This document shows, one piece after another, positions 8,499 through 16,972 of a DNA stretch of 64,000 nucleotides (positions are counted from its first letter, which is position 1; each line of letters opens with the position of its first letter). The notes below the pieces were generated by a model. It saw only the letters and a program-made list of their open reading frames with translations, searched no databases and was not told the origin of the DNA. The position numbers and the translations under genes are program-made. The DNA is taken from assembly GCA_963744575.1 (NCBI GenBank), contig CAVUUF010000023.1, positions 62,001 through 126,000 of the forward strand. Reading direction: 5' to 3'. The DNA comes from Palsa-504 sp963744575. Lineage in GTDB: Bacteria > Actinomycetota > Actinomycetes > Streptosporangiales > Streptosporangiaceae.

Positions 8499-8880
8499 CA
8501 TCCGGGACGTCTTCGCCACCGAGGGCGAGGCCTGGTTCCGCGAGGTCGAGCACGTCACGGTGGCCAAGCTGGTCGGCGGCCCGGAAGCCGTGATCGCCCT
8601 GGGCGGCGGCGCCGTCGAGGACCCGCGGAGCCGGGCGGTGCTGCGCCGCGCGCGGGTGGTGTACCTGCGCGTCGGCTACGACGAGGCCATGTCGCGGGTG
8701 CGGAGTGATGAATTCCGGCCGATGCTGCGCCGGCCCGACCTGGACCAGGTGTACCAGCGGCGGGTGCTCCTCTACCAGGACCTGTCGGTCCTCACCGTCG
8801 ACACCGACGGGCGGCGGCCCGGGGCCGTCGCCCGGGACGTGCTGGCCGAGCTCACCCGGCCGGCGCCCGCCGGGCGGTGA
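8374..8880 (+). CDS. aroK: Shikimate kinase
   Basis: This 168-residue P-loop kinase phosphorylates shikimate to shikimate-3-phosphate in chorismate synthesis. Walker A is GFMGAGKTT at residues 7-15 with Lys13. The shikimate-binding Asp lies in FVDSDVLIE, Arg in FREVE, and the conserved GGG loop in IALGGGAVEDP. The lid segment SDEFRPML has the family Arg. A strong GAGGAGCGAGGGG ribosome-binding region precedes the ATG. The gene lies inside the tail of the upstream reductase frame and overlaps the convergent DNA ligase gene by 29 bp. It is not grouped with other aro genes here. Length and motifs are normal, so it should be functional. Confidence 0.92.
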   Translation: MVVVLVGFMGAGKTTVGHIVAERLGQPFVDSDVLIEQRLGRDIRDVFATEGEAWFREVEHVTVAKLVGGPEAVIALGGGAVEDPRSRAVLRRARVVYLRVGYDEAMSRVRSDEFRPMLRRPDLDQVYQRRVLLYQDLSVLTVDTDGRRPGAVARDVLAELTRPAPAGR

Positions 8881-10603
8881 GGAACAGCTCGACGAGCTCG
8901 CGGGTGGTGGTGGCGTCCTCGGCGGCCTTGTCCTCGCGCCAGCGCCCGGTGAACCGCGGGAAGCGCATGGCCAGGCCGGAGTCCGGCTCGATCTGCCCCC
9001 AGGCGGCGGTGTAGTTGGGGGACAGGGTGAGTTCGGCGCTGAGGACCTCGATCACCAGCCCGGGCTCGAACCAGACGTCGGGCTCCTGGCGGGCGTCGAC
9101 CCGGGCCGGTTTCTCCGCCCGGGCCAGCGGCGCCAGCCGGGCGGGCAGCGCGGCCAGCTCGGCGTCGGAGAAGCCGGTGCCGCACTTGGTCGCCGCGCGG
9201 AAGACGTCGGCGCCGGCGTCGTAGGCGGCCAGCAGCACCGCGCCGTAGGTGCCGGCCCGGCGGCCGCGCCCGGCGAACGCGCCGACGATCACCAGGTCGA
9301 CGGTGTCAGACAGCTCGGTGCGGTAGTCCCGCTTGAGCTTGATCCACTGCCAGCCGCGGGCGCCGGCCTGGTACACCGAATCCGGCCCGGTCGACTTGCA
9401 CACCAGCCCCTCGCACCCGTCGGTGACCGCCTGCTGGAACATGGCCTCGAGCGCGGCCGGCTCCTCGACGCCGGCCGCCGTGGTCAGCCGCAGCCGGGCC
9501 GCGGGGGTGACCGCCGCCGCCAGCCTGGCCCGCCGCTCGGGGTAGGGCAGCCGGGTCAGGTCCTCGCCGTCGGCATACAACAGCTCGAAGCAGAACAGGC
9601 CCACGGGAACATCCCGAACGGCCTGGTCGATGCCGTGCTTACGGCGCCGGAGCATAACCTCGCCGAACGGCCGTAGCTCGCCCGCGGCCGCGTCGTAGGC
9701 GACGACCTCTCCCTCCAGGATCGCCTCGGCCGGGCCCAGCCCGGCCGCCAGCAGCTCGACCACGTCGGGGAACTGGGTGGATATCTCCTCCAGCCGCCTG
9801 GTGAACAGCTCGATCATCCCGTCGGCGGTGCGGTGCGCCTGGACCCGGACGCCGTCGTACTTGTACTCGGCCGAGCACCGGCCGCCCAGCCGGGCCAGGA
9901 TGTCCCCGGCGTCGGACAGCCGCTGGGCCAGCATGACCCGGACCGGGTTCCCCGGCTGGACCCGCAGCTGCTCTACCGCGGCCAGCCCGCCGCTCACCAG
10001 GACGGCGGCGACCTGGCCGAGGTCACAGCAGATGTTGTAGCCGCGTTCCAGCACCGGCCGGGCCGCCTTGCCGCCCGCGTACACCTGCGCCAGGGCGTCC
10101 AGGATGGTGGGCGTGCCGATGCCGAGCCGCAGCCCCTTGGTGACCAGGCGGAGCAGGTAGCGGGCCTCCAGCGGGGTGGCCCGGGCCAGCAGCCCGGCCA
10201 TCAGCTCCAGCTTGCGGCCCTGCGACCCCGGCCCCTCCGCCGCGGCGATCTGCCGCAGCGTGTTCACCACTTCGACGACCGTCAGCTCGGCGGCCCGGCC
10301 GTCAGCGGCCAGCAACTGCTCGGCGGCCTGGCCCAGGTCGCCGGTCTCCCGCAGCCGGGCGGCCACCTCCGCCGCGGTGGTGCCGGTGGCGGTGGCGACC
10401 GCGCGGATGGCCAGCTTCTCGGCCAGGCCCAGGTCCACCCCGGCGAACTCGGGCGCGATCAGCCCCTGGCACAGGTAGCACACCACCGGCAGCAGCTCCG
10501 CCGGGGTCTGCGCCAGCAGCCCGGCCAGCCGTTCGGTCAGCGCCAGCCTGCTGGAGACCTGCTCCAGGTCACGGTAGGCCTCGGCCACGATCTGGTATCG
10601 CAC
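8852..10603 (-). CDS. ATP-dependent DNA ligase (LigB/archaeal type)
   Basis: The 583-residue protein has three expected regions: an N-terminal DNA-binding helical domain (residues 1-215), the nucleotidyltransferase domain with adenylation motif EYKYDGVRVQAH (Lys248 as the AMP-accepting Lys), and a C-terminal OB fold. Motif IIIa/IV follows as AILEGEVVAYD and EGLVCKS, and motif V as WIKLKRDY. It seals nicks in duplex DNA using ATP. Mycobacterial LigB and archaeal replicative ligases share this domain order; bacteria also keep the NAD-dependent LigA, so this copy is likely accessory (repair). The GTG start lies 5 bp after the P450 stop codon, so it may be co-transcribed with the P450 operon. Its end overlaps aroK by 29 bp. 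Confidence 0.9.
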   Translation of the reverse strand: MRYQIVAEAYRDLEQVSSRLALTERLAGLLAQTPAELLPVVCYLCQGLIAPEFAGVDLGLAEKLAIRAVATATGTTAAEVAARLRETGDLGQAAEQLLAADGRAAELTVVEVVNTLRQIAAAEGPGSQGRKLELMAGLLARATPLEARYLLRLVTKGLRLGIGTPTILDALAQVYAGGKAARPVLERGYNICCDLGQVAAVLVSGGLAAVEQLRVQPGNPVRVMLAQRLSDAGDILARLGGRCSAEYKYDGVRVQAHRTADGMIELFTRRLEEISTQFPDVVELLAAGLGPAEAILEGEVVAYDAAAGELRPFGEVMLRRRKHGIDQAVRDVPVGLFCFELLYADGEDLTRLPYPERRARLAAAVTPAARLRLTTAAGVEEPAALEAMFQQAVTDGCEGLVCKSTGPDSVYQAGARGWQWIKLKRDYRTELSDTVDLVIVGAFAGRGRRAGTYGAVLLAAYDAGADVFRAATKCGTGFSDAELAALPARLAPLARAEKPARVDARQEPDVWFEPGLVIEVLSAELTLSPNYTAAWGQIEPDSGLAMRFPRFTGRWREDKAAEDATTTRELVELFLTARRAPAG

Positions 10604-10608
10604 AGCGG

Positions 10609-11874
10609 TCAGCCGAGGCGCAGCGGGAGCGCGCGCGGCCCGCGGATCTGGCCCGCGGACCAGGTCACGGCGGCGGGATCGGCCAGGCTGAACTCCGGTA
10701 TCCGCTCGAGCCAGACCTCGAGGGCGACCCGGAGCTCCATCCGCGCCAGGTGCGACCCCACGCAGCGGTGGATGCCGAGGCCGAACGCGGCGTGCCGGTT
10801 GACCTCGCGGTCGATGACCACCTCGTCGGCCCGGTCGAACTGCGCCGGGTCCCGGTTGGCCGCCGGGAACGACAGCAGGATCCAGTCCTCGGCCTTCATG
10901 TCCACGCCGTGCCAGTGCATGTCGTCCTTCACCAGCCGCGCCATGGTGACCGGCGCGTAGGCGCGGAGGAACTCCTCCATCGCGGTCGGCAGCAGCCCGG
11001 GCTCGGCCACCAGCCGCCTGCGGTCGTCCGGGGTCCTGGCCAGGTGCCACAGCGACGCGCCGATGGCGCTCCAGGTCGTGTCGATGCCGGCGATGAGCAG
11101 CAGGGCCATCGCGCCGGTGACGACGTCCGCGTCCAGCTTCTGGCCGAATAGTTCGGCGTCGATGAGGTAGCTGGTCAGGTCCGCACGCGGCCGGTCGAGA
11201 TGGTCGTGGACCTGGCCGAGCAGGTAGTCGAACAGCCGCTCCATCCGCTCGATGCGCTCCTCCGGCACGAGGTTGATGCCCTCGAGCACGCTCTCCACGA
11301 ACTCGCGGAACCGCGGCCCGTCCTGCGGCGGGAAGCCGAGCATGTCGGCGATGACCCGGATCGGGATGTGCTGGGCGTAGTCGGCGGCCGCGTCGACCAC
11401 GTCCTGGCCCGCGAACTCCTCGATGAGCGAGTGGCAGAACGCCCGGGTGGCCGGCTCCTGCCGGCTCACCGCGGTCTTGGTGAACGCCGGCAGCAGCAGC
11501 TTGCGGGCGTGGTGGTGGAACGGCGGGTCGGACGAGATCGGCGGCGAGCCGCCGACCGGCGCCAGGTCGCGGGGCGGCCGGAAGTTGCCCATGATGATCG
11601 ACCGTGAGGAGAAGCGCTCGGTGTCGTAGGCGATCGCCGCCACGTCCTCGTACCGGGTCGGCAGCCAGCCGCCGCCGAACCGTTCGGTGTGCGCGATCGG
11701 GCAGCGCTGCCGCAGGTCGTCCTGGATCGGGTAGGGGTCGGCGGACCACTGCGGTTCCAGGTGGGAGAAGTCGGTGGCCCAGTCGGACACCGGGCCGGTG
11801 ATGATCTCGCTGCGGACGCCCTCGGGCTCCTCGCCCGTCGGCTCGGTGTAGACGAAGCGGTTGTCCACGGCCAT
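10609..11874 (-). CDS. Cytochrome P450
   Basis: The 421-residue soluble P450 has all signature elements: the I-helix oxygen-activation motif AGIDTTWSA, the K-helix ExxR in EEFLRAY, and the heme loop FGLGIHRCVGSHLA with Cys371 as the axial thiolate. The start at 11874 (MAVDNRF) lies one base after the ferredoxin stop codon, so the two are translationally linked. The ferredoxin is probably its electron donor, and a ferredoxin reductase would come from elsewhere in the genome. The substrate is not evident. The upstream TetR gene in the same transcript suggests induction by a substrate-like ligand. Confidence 0.93.
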   Translation of the reverse strand: MAVDNRFVYTEPTGEEPEGVRSEIITGPVSDWATDFSHLEPQWSADPYPIQDDLRQRCPIAHTERFGGGWLPTRYEDVAAIAYDTERFSSRSIIMGNFRPPRDLAPVGGSPPISSDPPFHHHARKLLLPAFTKTAVSRQEPATRAFCHSLIEEFAGQDVVDAAADYAQHIPIRVIADMLGFPPQDGPRFREFVESVLEGINLVPEERIERMERLFDYLLGQVHDHLDRPRADLTSYLIDAELFGQKLDADVVTGAMALLLIAGIDTTWSAIGASLWHLARTPDDRRRLVAEPGLLPTAMEEFLRAYAPVTMARLVKDDMHWHGVDMKAEDWILLSFPAANRDPAQFDRADEVVIDREVNRHAAFGLGIHRCVGSHLARMELRVALEVWLERIPEFSLADPAAVTWSAGQIRGPRALPLRLG

Positions 11875-11875
11875 G

Positions 11876-12076
11876 TCAGGCCTCCCCGGCCAGGTCGATC
11901 GCGCGTTCGGGGCAGTTGGCCACGGCCCGGCGGGCCGCATCCTCCTGGCCGGGCGGCACCACCCCGTCCCCGAGGACCTGCCCGTAGCCTTCGTCGTCGT
12001 CGTCGAACAGGCCGGGGGACAGGTCGTAGCAGCGGCCGTGGCCCTGGCAGCGTTCCGGATCTATCTGGACCTTCAC
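11876..12076 (-). CDS. Small ferredoxin (3Fe-4S type)
   Basis: This 66-residue acidic protein has the P450-partner ferredoxin pattern: CQGHGRC with two Cys separated by non-Cys residues where a fourth ligand would be in 4Fe-4S proteins, then ANCPERAI near the C-terminus. That spacing is typical of 3Fe-4S or 4Fe-4S ferredoxins paired with actinomycete P450s. The stretch LFDDDDEG is the usual acidic docking surface. It sits between TetR (ATGA overlap at its start) and the P450 (one-base gap), which fixes its role as the likely redox partner of that P450. Confidence 0.9.
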   Translation of the reverse strand: MKVQIDPERCQGHGRCYDLSPGLFDDDDEGYGQVLGDGVVPPGQEDAARRAVANCPERAIDLAGEA

Positions 12077-12678
12077 TGCGTCGCTCCCGTCTCGGTGTCA
12101 CTGAGCGCGGCTGCCACCCGGGTCAGCAGCGCGGCCCACTCCTGTTCGCCGACCGCGTGCAGGTCCGGCGGGACGAGCGCGCCGCCCATGGCGAGCAGCA
12201 GGCAGAAGTGGGCCAGGGCGTCGGGTGACAGGGCCGGGTCGAGCTCGCCGCCCGCCTGGGCAAGACGCATGAGGCCGGCCAGCCACCCCGCCCGTTCGGC
12301 GAAATATTCCTGCATCGGCCGGGCGACGTCCTCGTCCCGCCGAGCCGCCACCAGCGCCTCGATGATGAGGTAGCCGCAGGCGTCGCGGCGGCGCGGCAGC
12401 GCCCGGCCGACGGCCAGCAGCAGGTCCACGACGGGCCGGCCGGGGTCGGCCGCGAGCATGTCGGCGAGCATGTTGCGCCCGTGCGTGCGCAGCGCGTCCA
12501 CCAGCAGGTCCGCCTTGGAGGCGAAGTGCGCGTACAGCGCGCCGTTGCTCACGCCCGCGGCCGCGGCGATGTCGGCCACCCGGGTGCCGTCGTACCCGCG
12601 CTCGGCGAACGCGTCGGCGGCCGCCTGCAGCAGCCGCTCCCGGGTCTCGGCGGCGGTGACGCCCGCGATGCGCCCCAT
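12073..12678 (-). CDS. TetR family regulator of the P450 operon
   Basis: The 201-residue protein has a TetR N-terminal helix-turn-helix: TRERLLQAAADAFAERGYDGTRVADIAAAAGVSNG (written here as a region, residues 10-45) ending ALYAHFASKADLL. The C-terminal ligand domain is helical and unassignable. I choose the ATG at 12678 because homology starts there and because a good promoter places the transcription start on that A. It is the first gene of a TetR-ferredoxin-P450 transcript (ATGA overlap with the ferredoxin), so it probably represses its own operon and releases on binding a P450 substrate-like ligand. It differs from the second TetR at 27626 and its promoter lacks the CYAGAA palindrome. Confidence 0.88.
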   Translation of the reverse strand: MGRIAGVTAAETRERLLQAAADAFAERGYDGTRVADIAAAAGVSNGALYAHFASKADLLVDALRTHGRNMLADMLAADPGRPVVDLLLAVGRALPRRRDACGYLIIEALVAARRDEDVARPMQEYFAERAGWLAGLMRLAQAGGELDPALSPDALAHFCLLLAMGGALVPPDLHAVGEQEWAALLTRVAAALSDTETGATQ

Positions 12679-12713
12679 GAAAGAATTAAAAGAACGTTCA
12701 TAAGATTCGTCAA
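12678..12713 (-). promoter_or_regulatory. Promoter with internal palindrome, predicted leaderless start
   Basis: On the minus strand, TTGACG (12708-12713) and TTTAAT (12685-12690) are separated by exactly 17 bp. The expected transcription start, seven bases past the -10, is the A of the TetR ATG at 12678, and no ribosome-binding site lies between, so the mRNA should be leaderless. The 8-bp palindrome GAACGTTC (12692-12699) lies between -35 and -10, in the position of a repressor operator. Confidence 0.6.
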
Positions 12714-12719
12714 GGGGGT

Positions 12720-13159
12720 CAGGGCCGGTTCTTGCCGGCCGGGCCGCGGCGATCGGGCATGACCTGTCCCGGCCGCACGTGCTCGCGCTGCTCACCGTCG
12801 ACGCCGCGATTCCGTCCGCCGTGCGGCTGCCCGAGCTGGCCCGGGCCGCGGCCGAGAGCGGTCCGGACCCGAAGACCCCGCTGGCCGGGCCGTACGACGG
12901 GGCTCATGTCGTGCTGCTGCCGGCCCAGCCTGACCGGGCGACGCGCTGCGCCGGATCCTGGCCAAGGCCGACCACGCGGTGAGGGCGCGGGGGATGGTCA
13001 CCCTGGTGGCCGGGCCGGTGGCCCGCGACCCGGCCGGGTACGCGACCGCGTTCCGGGTCGCCCGCGGCGCGGCGGCGCTGCGCCGGGCCAGCGGCCGCGG
13101 CGGCTTCGTCGACCTCGGCCGGCTCGGTTTGTCCGCGCTGCTGCTCGAGACCCCGGGCA
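12720..13159 (+). pseudogene. PucR/CdaR-type regulator fragment, frameshifted
   Basis: Translation of this strand gives AAAIGHDLSRPHVLALL and then GAHVVLLPA in one frame, and DALRRILAKADHAV, GPVARDPAGYATAFRVAR and VDLGRLGLSALLLE in the next. These are the successive blocks of the GGDEF-like central domain of PucR/CdaR regulators. The frame changes around 12938-12945. The N-terminal sensory part and the C-terminal DNA-binding helices are missing; the sequence instead runs directly into a CoxL fragment near 13160. It cannot encode a working regulator. Confidence 0.55.
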
Positions 13160-14038
13160 CCCTGCACGCCGCCGTGCTGCGCAGCCCGCACCCGCACGCC
13201 CGGATCGCCGGGATCGACGTTTCCGCGGCCCGGACCGCCCCCGGCGTGCACGCGGTGATAACCGGCCAGGAGGCCGCCGAGCTGTGCGACCCGATGCCGG
13301 ACTTCGGTCCCGACCCGGCCAAGCACACCTGGCGCTGCCTGGCCGCGGACAAGGTGCGGTACGTCGGCGAGGGCGTCGCGGTGGTCGTCGCGGACAGCCG
13401 CTACCTGGCCGAGGACGCGCTGGAGCTCATCGAGGTGGAGTACGAGCCGCTGCCCGCGGTCACCGACCCGGAAGGCGCGCTGGCCGGCGGGGCCCCGCTG
13501 GTGCACGAGGCGCACATCGGGATCGGCGTGATCACCGCCCAGGAGCGCAGCGTGTTCTCGGCCACCGAGTTCTGGTTCTGGTTCGACGAACCGGGCGCGC
13601 CGGTGACCTCGACGCCGGAGTCGGTGTCGCTCAAGGTCGACGCCACCGGCGGGATCACCGCGATCCTGTACTCCTGCGCGTTCGACCACCCGTACACGAC
13701 GATGCCGTCCGCGGACCGGAAGGATCTCGGCGTCTTCTACCCGTTCGTGGGCCACGCCTGCCACGTGCCGGTGGTGGAGGTCGACACCGAGACCGGCGCG
13801 GTCACGTTCCTGCACTACGCGGCGGTGCACGACTGCGGCACGCTGGTCAACCCGCGCTCGCTGGCCGGGCACATCGTGGGCGGCACGGCCCAGGGCATCG
13901 GCACCGCCCTGTACGAGGAGTTCGTCTACGACGAGGACGGCCAGCTGCTGTCCTCCAGCTTCATGGACTACCTGATCCCGACCGCGATGGAGGTCCCCGA
14001 GCTGTCCATCGGCCACGTCGAGACCCCGGGGCGGCCGG
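13160..14038 (+). pseudogene. CoxL/xanthine dehydrogenase large-subunit remnant with internal deletions
   Basis: The frame starts with the hammerhead domain of molybdenum hydroxylase large subunits (AAVLRSPHPHARI, then KVRYVGEGVAVVVAD and IEVEYEPLPAV). It then jumps at PLVHEA to sequence from much later in the family (GIGVITAQ, DEPGAPVTSTPESV) and again at DATGGI to the C-terminal third (VEVDTETGAVTFLHYAAVHDCG, LAGHIVGGTAQGIG). The family is about 780 residues; fewer than 300 remain. The molybdopterin-binding centre is lost. The frame stays open through these joins and beyond, but conserved sequence stops at VETPG, 12 bp before the antiporter stop. Medium and small subunit genes are not present. 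Confidence 0.7.
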
Positions 14039-14049
14039 GTTGCCCGGCG

Positions 14050-15666
14050 TCAGTGGTCGGGGGGCAGCGTGCGCTCCTCGTGGTCGAGTTCGCGCTCGAG
14101 GATGCGCAGGCTGGCGTCCGGCAGGTGGCCGGCGTCCCGCCAGCGGAGCAGTTCCTCGCGCTGGGCGTCGATGACCTCCCGGCGGGCCCGCCGGCCGGCC
14201 TCGTATTCCGGCGCGGCCGCGGGCGTGATGTCCTCGCCGGTTTCCAGCCGGTCGAGCATCTGCCGGTAACGCCGGGCCTTGCCGTCGAGGCTGGCCCGCA
14301 GCGCGGCCAGGGCCGGCGCGGGGACGGCGTTGTCGTCTTCGGCGATCTGGTCCAGGCAGGACAGGCCCGCCTGGACCGAGGCGGCGCGGGCCTGGATGCG
14401 CACCAGGGCGGCGTCGGCCGGGTTGGCGCGCACCCCCAGCGCCCGCGCGACCGGCGCGAACGTGAGGCCCTGGCCGACCAGGGTGACCACCACGACCAGG
14501 TAGGTGCAGAACAGCAGCAGGTCCCGGCCGGGGAACGGGTGTCCGTCGGCGAGGGTCAGCGGCAGGGTGAAGATCGCCGCCAGGCTGATGACTCCCCGGG
14601 TGCCCGCCCAGCTCAGCACGGCAATCTCCGGGCCGGACAGGTACTGGTCGTCCCGGACGTCCCGGCCCCGGCGGCGGCGCACCGTACGGGGAAGTGACTG
14701 GGTGAGCGCCAGCCACAGCGGCCGCAGCAGCAGGACCACGCCGAGGCTGACCGCCACGGCGGCGAGGATCGTGGCGGTGGGATAGGCCTTCAGGCCGCGC
14801 AGGACCGGCGAGATCTGCTGGCCGATCAGCAGGAAGACGTATCCCTGGAGGAGGAAGTCGATCAGGTGCCAGACGGCGGTGGCCTGCAGGCGGGTGGCGC
14901 CGGAGGTGAAGCGGGGCGTGACGTGGCCGATCATCAGCCCGGCCACCGCGACCGCGAGCACGCCGGAGACGTGCAACTCCTCCCCGACCAGGTAGGCGGC
15001 GAAGGGCGCGGCCAAGGATATCCCGTTGACCAGCAGCGGGTCGCGGACCGCGGACAGGAGCAGGCGCACCACGACCGCGACGGCGAAGCCGTCAAGCAGG
15101 CCGCCCGCGGCGACCAGCAGGAAGTGCGGCACCGCGTCGCCGACGGCGAAGTCGCCGCTGGTCACCGCGGTGACCGCTACGGTCAGGGTGGTCAGCGCGG
15201 TGGCGTCGTTGAGCAGCCCTTCCCCCTCGATGATGGTGATCAGCTTGGGCGGCAGCCCGACCCGGCCGCCGACGGCCAGCGCGGCCACCGGGTCGGTCGG
15301 GGCGAGGGCCGCGCCGAGCGCGACCCCGGCACCGAGTCCCACCCCCGGCACGAACAGGTCCACGCCGATCCCCACCAGCACGGCGGTGGCCAGCACCAAC
15401 CCGATGGACAGGCTGATCACGACCCGCAGGTTCTCCCTGATGGCCAGCAGCGAGGAGTTGAGCGCCGCGCTGTAGATCAGCGGCGGGATGACGAAGGTCA
15501 GGATCACGTGCGGATGGAGCGTGACGTTCGGGCCGGGCAGAACGCCGTAGACCAGCCCGGCCACGGTGAGCAGCGCGGCGGCCGGCAGGCCAGTCCGGTC
15601 GGCCAGGAACTGCAGCGCGAGGATGACGACGACGGCGGCGAGGATGAACGCCAGGATGTCCAGCAT
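14050..15666 (-). CDS. Na+/H+ antiporter, CPA1 family
   Basis: The 538-residue protein has about twelve hydrophobic helices over residues 1-420 and a hydrophilic C-terminal tail of roughly 120 residues rich in Glu and Arg. The CPA1 signature is clear: APTDPVAALAVGGRV, then IIEGEGLLNDATALT with the Asn-Asp ion-binding pair, and SWAGTRGVISLAAIFTLP in a later helix. It exchanges cytoplasmic Na+ (or K+) for H+ across the plasma membrane. The tail is likely regulatory. It is a single gene; its stop lies 12 bp from the end of the CoxL remnant, on the opposite strand. Confidence 0.93.
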   Translation of the reverse strand: MLDILAFILAAVVVILALQFLADRTGLPAAALLTVAGLVYGVLPGPNVTLHPHVILTFVIPPLIYSAALNSSLLAIRENLRVVISLSIGLVLATAVLVGIGVDLFVPGVGLGAGVALGAALAPTDPVAALAVGGRVGLPPKLITIIEGEGLLNDATALTTLTVAVTAVTSGDFAVGDAVPHFLLVAAGGLLDGFAVAVVVRLLLSAVRDPLLVNGISLAAPFAAYLVGEELHVSGVLAVAVAGLMIGHVTPRFTSGATRLQATAVWHLIDFLLQGYVFLLIGQQISPVLRGLKAYPTATILAAVAVSLGVVLLLRPLWLALTQSLPRTVRRRRGRDVRDDQYLSGPEIAVLSWAGTRGVISLAAIFTLPLTLADGHPFPGRDLLLFCTYLVVVVTLVGQGLTFAPVARALGVRANPADAALVRIQARAASVQAGLSCLDQIAEDDNAVPAPALAALRASLDGKARRYRQMLDRLETGEDITPAAAPEYEAGRRARREVIDAQREELLRWRDAGHLPDASLRILERELDHEERTLPPDH

Positions 15667-15826
15667 GAGACCCCCACGGTGACGGAGCGGCAGGCTCGCG
15701 AACCCAGGTTCTCATCGTCGGGTGCGAGCGCGCGGTCGGCCAAACGGACCTGGAATCCGGTGCGGGTTATCCGGTGTACGGAGCGGCCGGCGTCCAGCGT
15801 CAGCCACCGCGGCGGCCCGGGCGCCG

Positions 15827-16687
15827 TCAGGCTGGCTCGCGCACCCGCAGCCGGCCTCGGTCGATGACCACGGTCCCGTCCGGCCGCGTGGTCTGGAACA
15901 GCGCGGTGTCGCTGCCGTCCTGGAGCCAGACCGACACCGTCAGCGTCTCGCCGGGCAGCACCGGCCGGCTGAACCGGGCCGCCATGGAGCCGAACCTGGC
16001 CGGGTCGGAGCGGCACAGCCCGTGCAGCAAGGCGCGGCCGGTGACCCCGTAGGTGCACAGGCCGTGCAGGATCGGCTGGCTGAAGCCGCCCCGGGCGGCG
16101 AACTTCGGGTCGACGTGCAACGGGTTCCTGTCCCCGGACAGCCGGTAGATCAGCGCCTGCTCCGGCCTGGTCGGCTGGACGATCCGGTAGTCGGGCTCCC
16201 GGTCCGGGCGCTGCCAGGGCAGATCGGTGCCGCGCTCGCCGCCGAAGCTGCCCTCGCCGCGGATGAAGGCGCTGCTCCTCGACGTCACCAGCGGCTCCCC
16301 GGTGGCGGCGTCCAGCGCCGCGTTCTCGGTCACCACCAGCGCCCCGGACCCCTTGTCGTAGATGCCGGTCACTGTCGATACCGTCCGGGCGGTGCCCGCG
16401 ACCGGCAGCGGCCGGTGCAGCTCGAAGGCCTGCTCGGCGTGCACGAGCATGGCCCGGTCGAAGTCGCCGAGGCTGCGGCCGGGCCGGGCCTGGGCGATCA
16501 GCACCGCGAAGGTGGGCAGCACCTTCTGCTCGATGCCCTCGCAGTTCTCCGTGGTGAACTCGAGCTCCTGCAGCGGGTCGCCCAGCCCGGCCCCGACCCC
16601 GACCGCGTAGAGCAGCGCGTCCGTGCCGTCCCAGGACCGCACCTGCGGCTCGCTCGGCACTCCCACCAGGCTGTGGTCAAGCCCCAT
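15827..16687 (-). CDS. MaoC-type (R)-enoyl-CoA hydratase
   Basis: The 286-residue protein is a double hot-dog hydratase. The C-terminal half contains the hydratase-2 motif YRLSGDRNPLHVDPKFA with catalytic Asp and His, followed by PILHGLCTYG. The N-terminal half is a degenerate hot-dog repeat beginning GLDHSLVG. It hydrates trans-2-enoyl-CoA to (R)-3-hydroxyacyl-CoA. The start at 16687 (MGLDHS) is set by homology; upstream in-frame sequence is not protein-like. It is divergent from an SDR gene, and the shared 285-bp spacer holds two copies of the CYAGAA-N5-TTCTRG palindrome. This places it in the same regulon as the acyl-CoA dehydrogenases, where it would act after dehydrogenation. Confidence 0.9.
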   Translation of the reverse strand: MGLDHSLVGVPSEPQVRSWDGTDALLYAVGVGAGLGDPLQELEFTTENCEGIEQKVLPTFAVLIAQARPGRSLGDFDRAMLVHAEQAFELHRPLPVAGTARTVSTVTGIYDKGSGALVVTENAALDAATGEPLVTSRSSAFIRGEGSFGGERGTDLPWQRPDREPDYRIVQPTRPEQALIYRLSGDRNPLHVDPKFAARGGFSQPILHGLCTYGVTGRALLHGLCRSDPARFGSMAARFSRPVLPGETLTVSVWLQDGSDTALFQTTRPDGTVVIDRGRLRVREPA

Positions 16688-16721
16688 GACAACCTCCGAC
16701 GTCCGCGGGCACCGTCCGCTG

Positions 16722-16738
16722 CTAGAATGAAGTTCTAG
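16722..16738. promoter_or_regulatory. Regulon operator a, CTAGAA-TGAAG-TTCTAG
   Basis: Perfect 6+5+6 palindrome 35 bp upstream of the MaoC hydratase gene. It is one of six related sites in the control regions of the acyl-CoA catabolic island and is best read as a TetR operator. Confidence 0.75.
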
Positions 16739-16908
16739 AAATATGGTCAGGTACGGCCCTGGGCGTGTCAAGCAGGCCCGCGGCGCCCCGCATCTGTCAC
16801 ATGAGTCTCGCCCGTATCTACCCGTGGACCAGCCTTTACGGCAGCACTGGCGCCACTTCTCGTCGCATGGCCGCCTTGACGGCAGCCGCCCGCGTACGGT
16901 CAAATAAT

Positions 16909-16925
16909 CTAGAATTCACTTCTAG
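16909..16925. promoter_or_regulatory. Regulon operator b, CTAGAA-TTCAC-TTCTAG
   Basis: Perfect 6+5+6 palindrome about 48 bp upstream of the SDR start at 16973 and in the same spacer as operator a. It probably controls the SDR-PHP transcript. Confidence 0.75.
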
Positions 16926-16972
16926 GATTAAGTTTCATCGGGCGGCACGGCAGCGCCGAAGGAGTGATGGGC

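Noticed and set aside
12678..12713. TetR at 12073 as regulator of the CYAGAA regulon
   Set aside because: Its own promoter carries GAACGTTC, a different sequence, and it lies outside the island.
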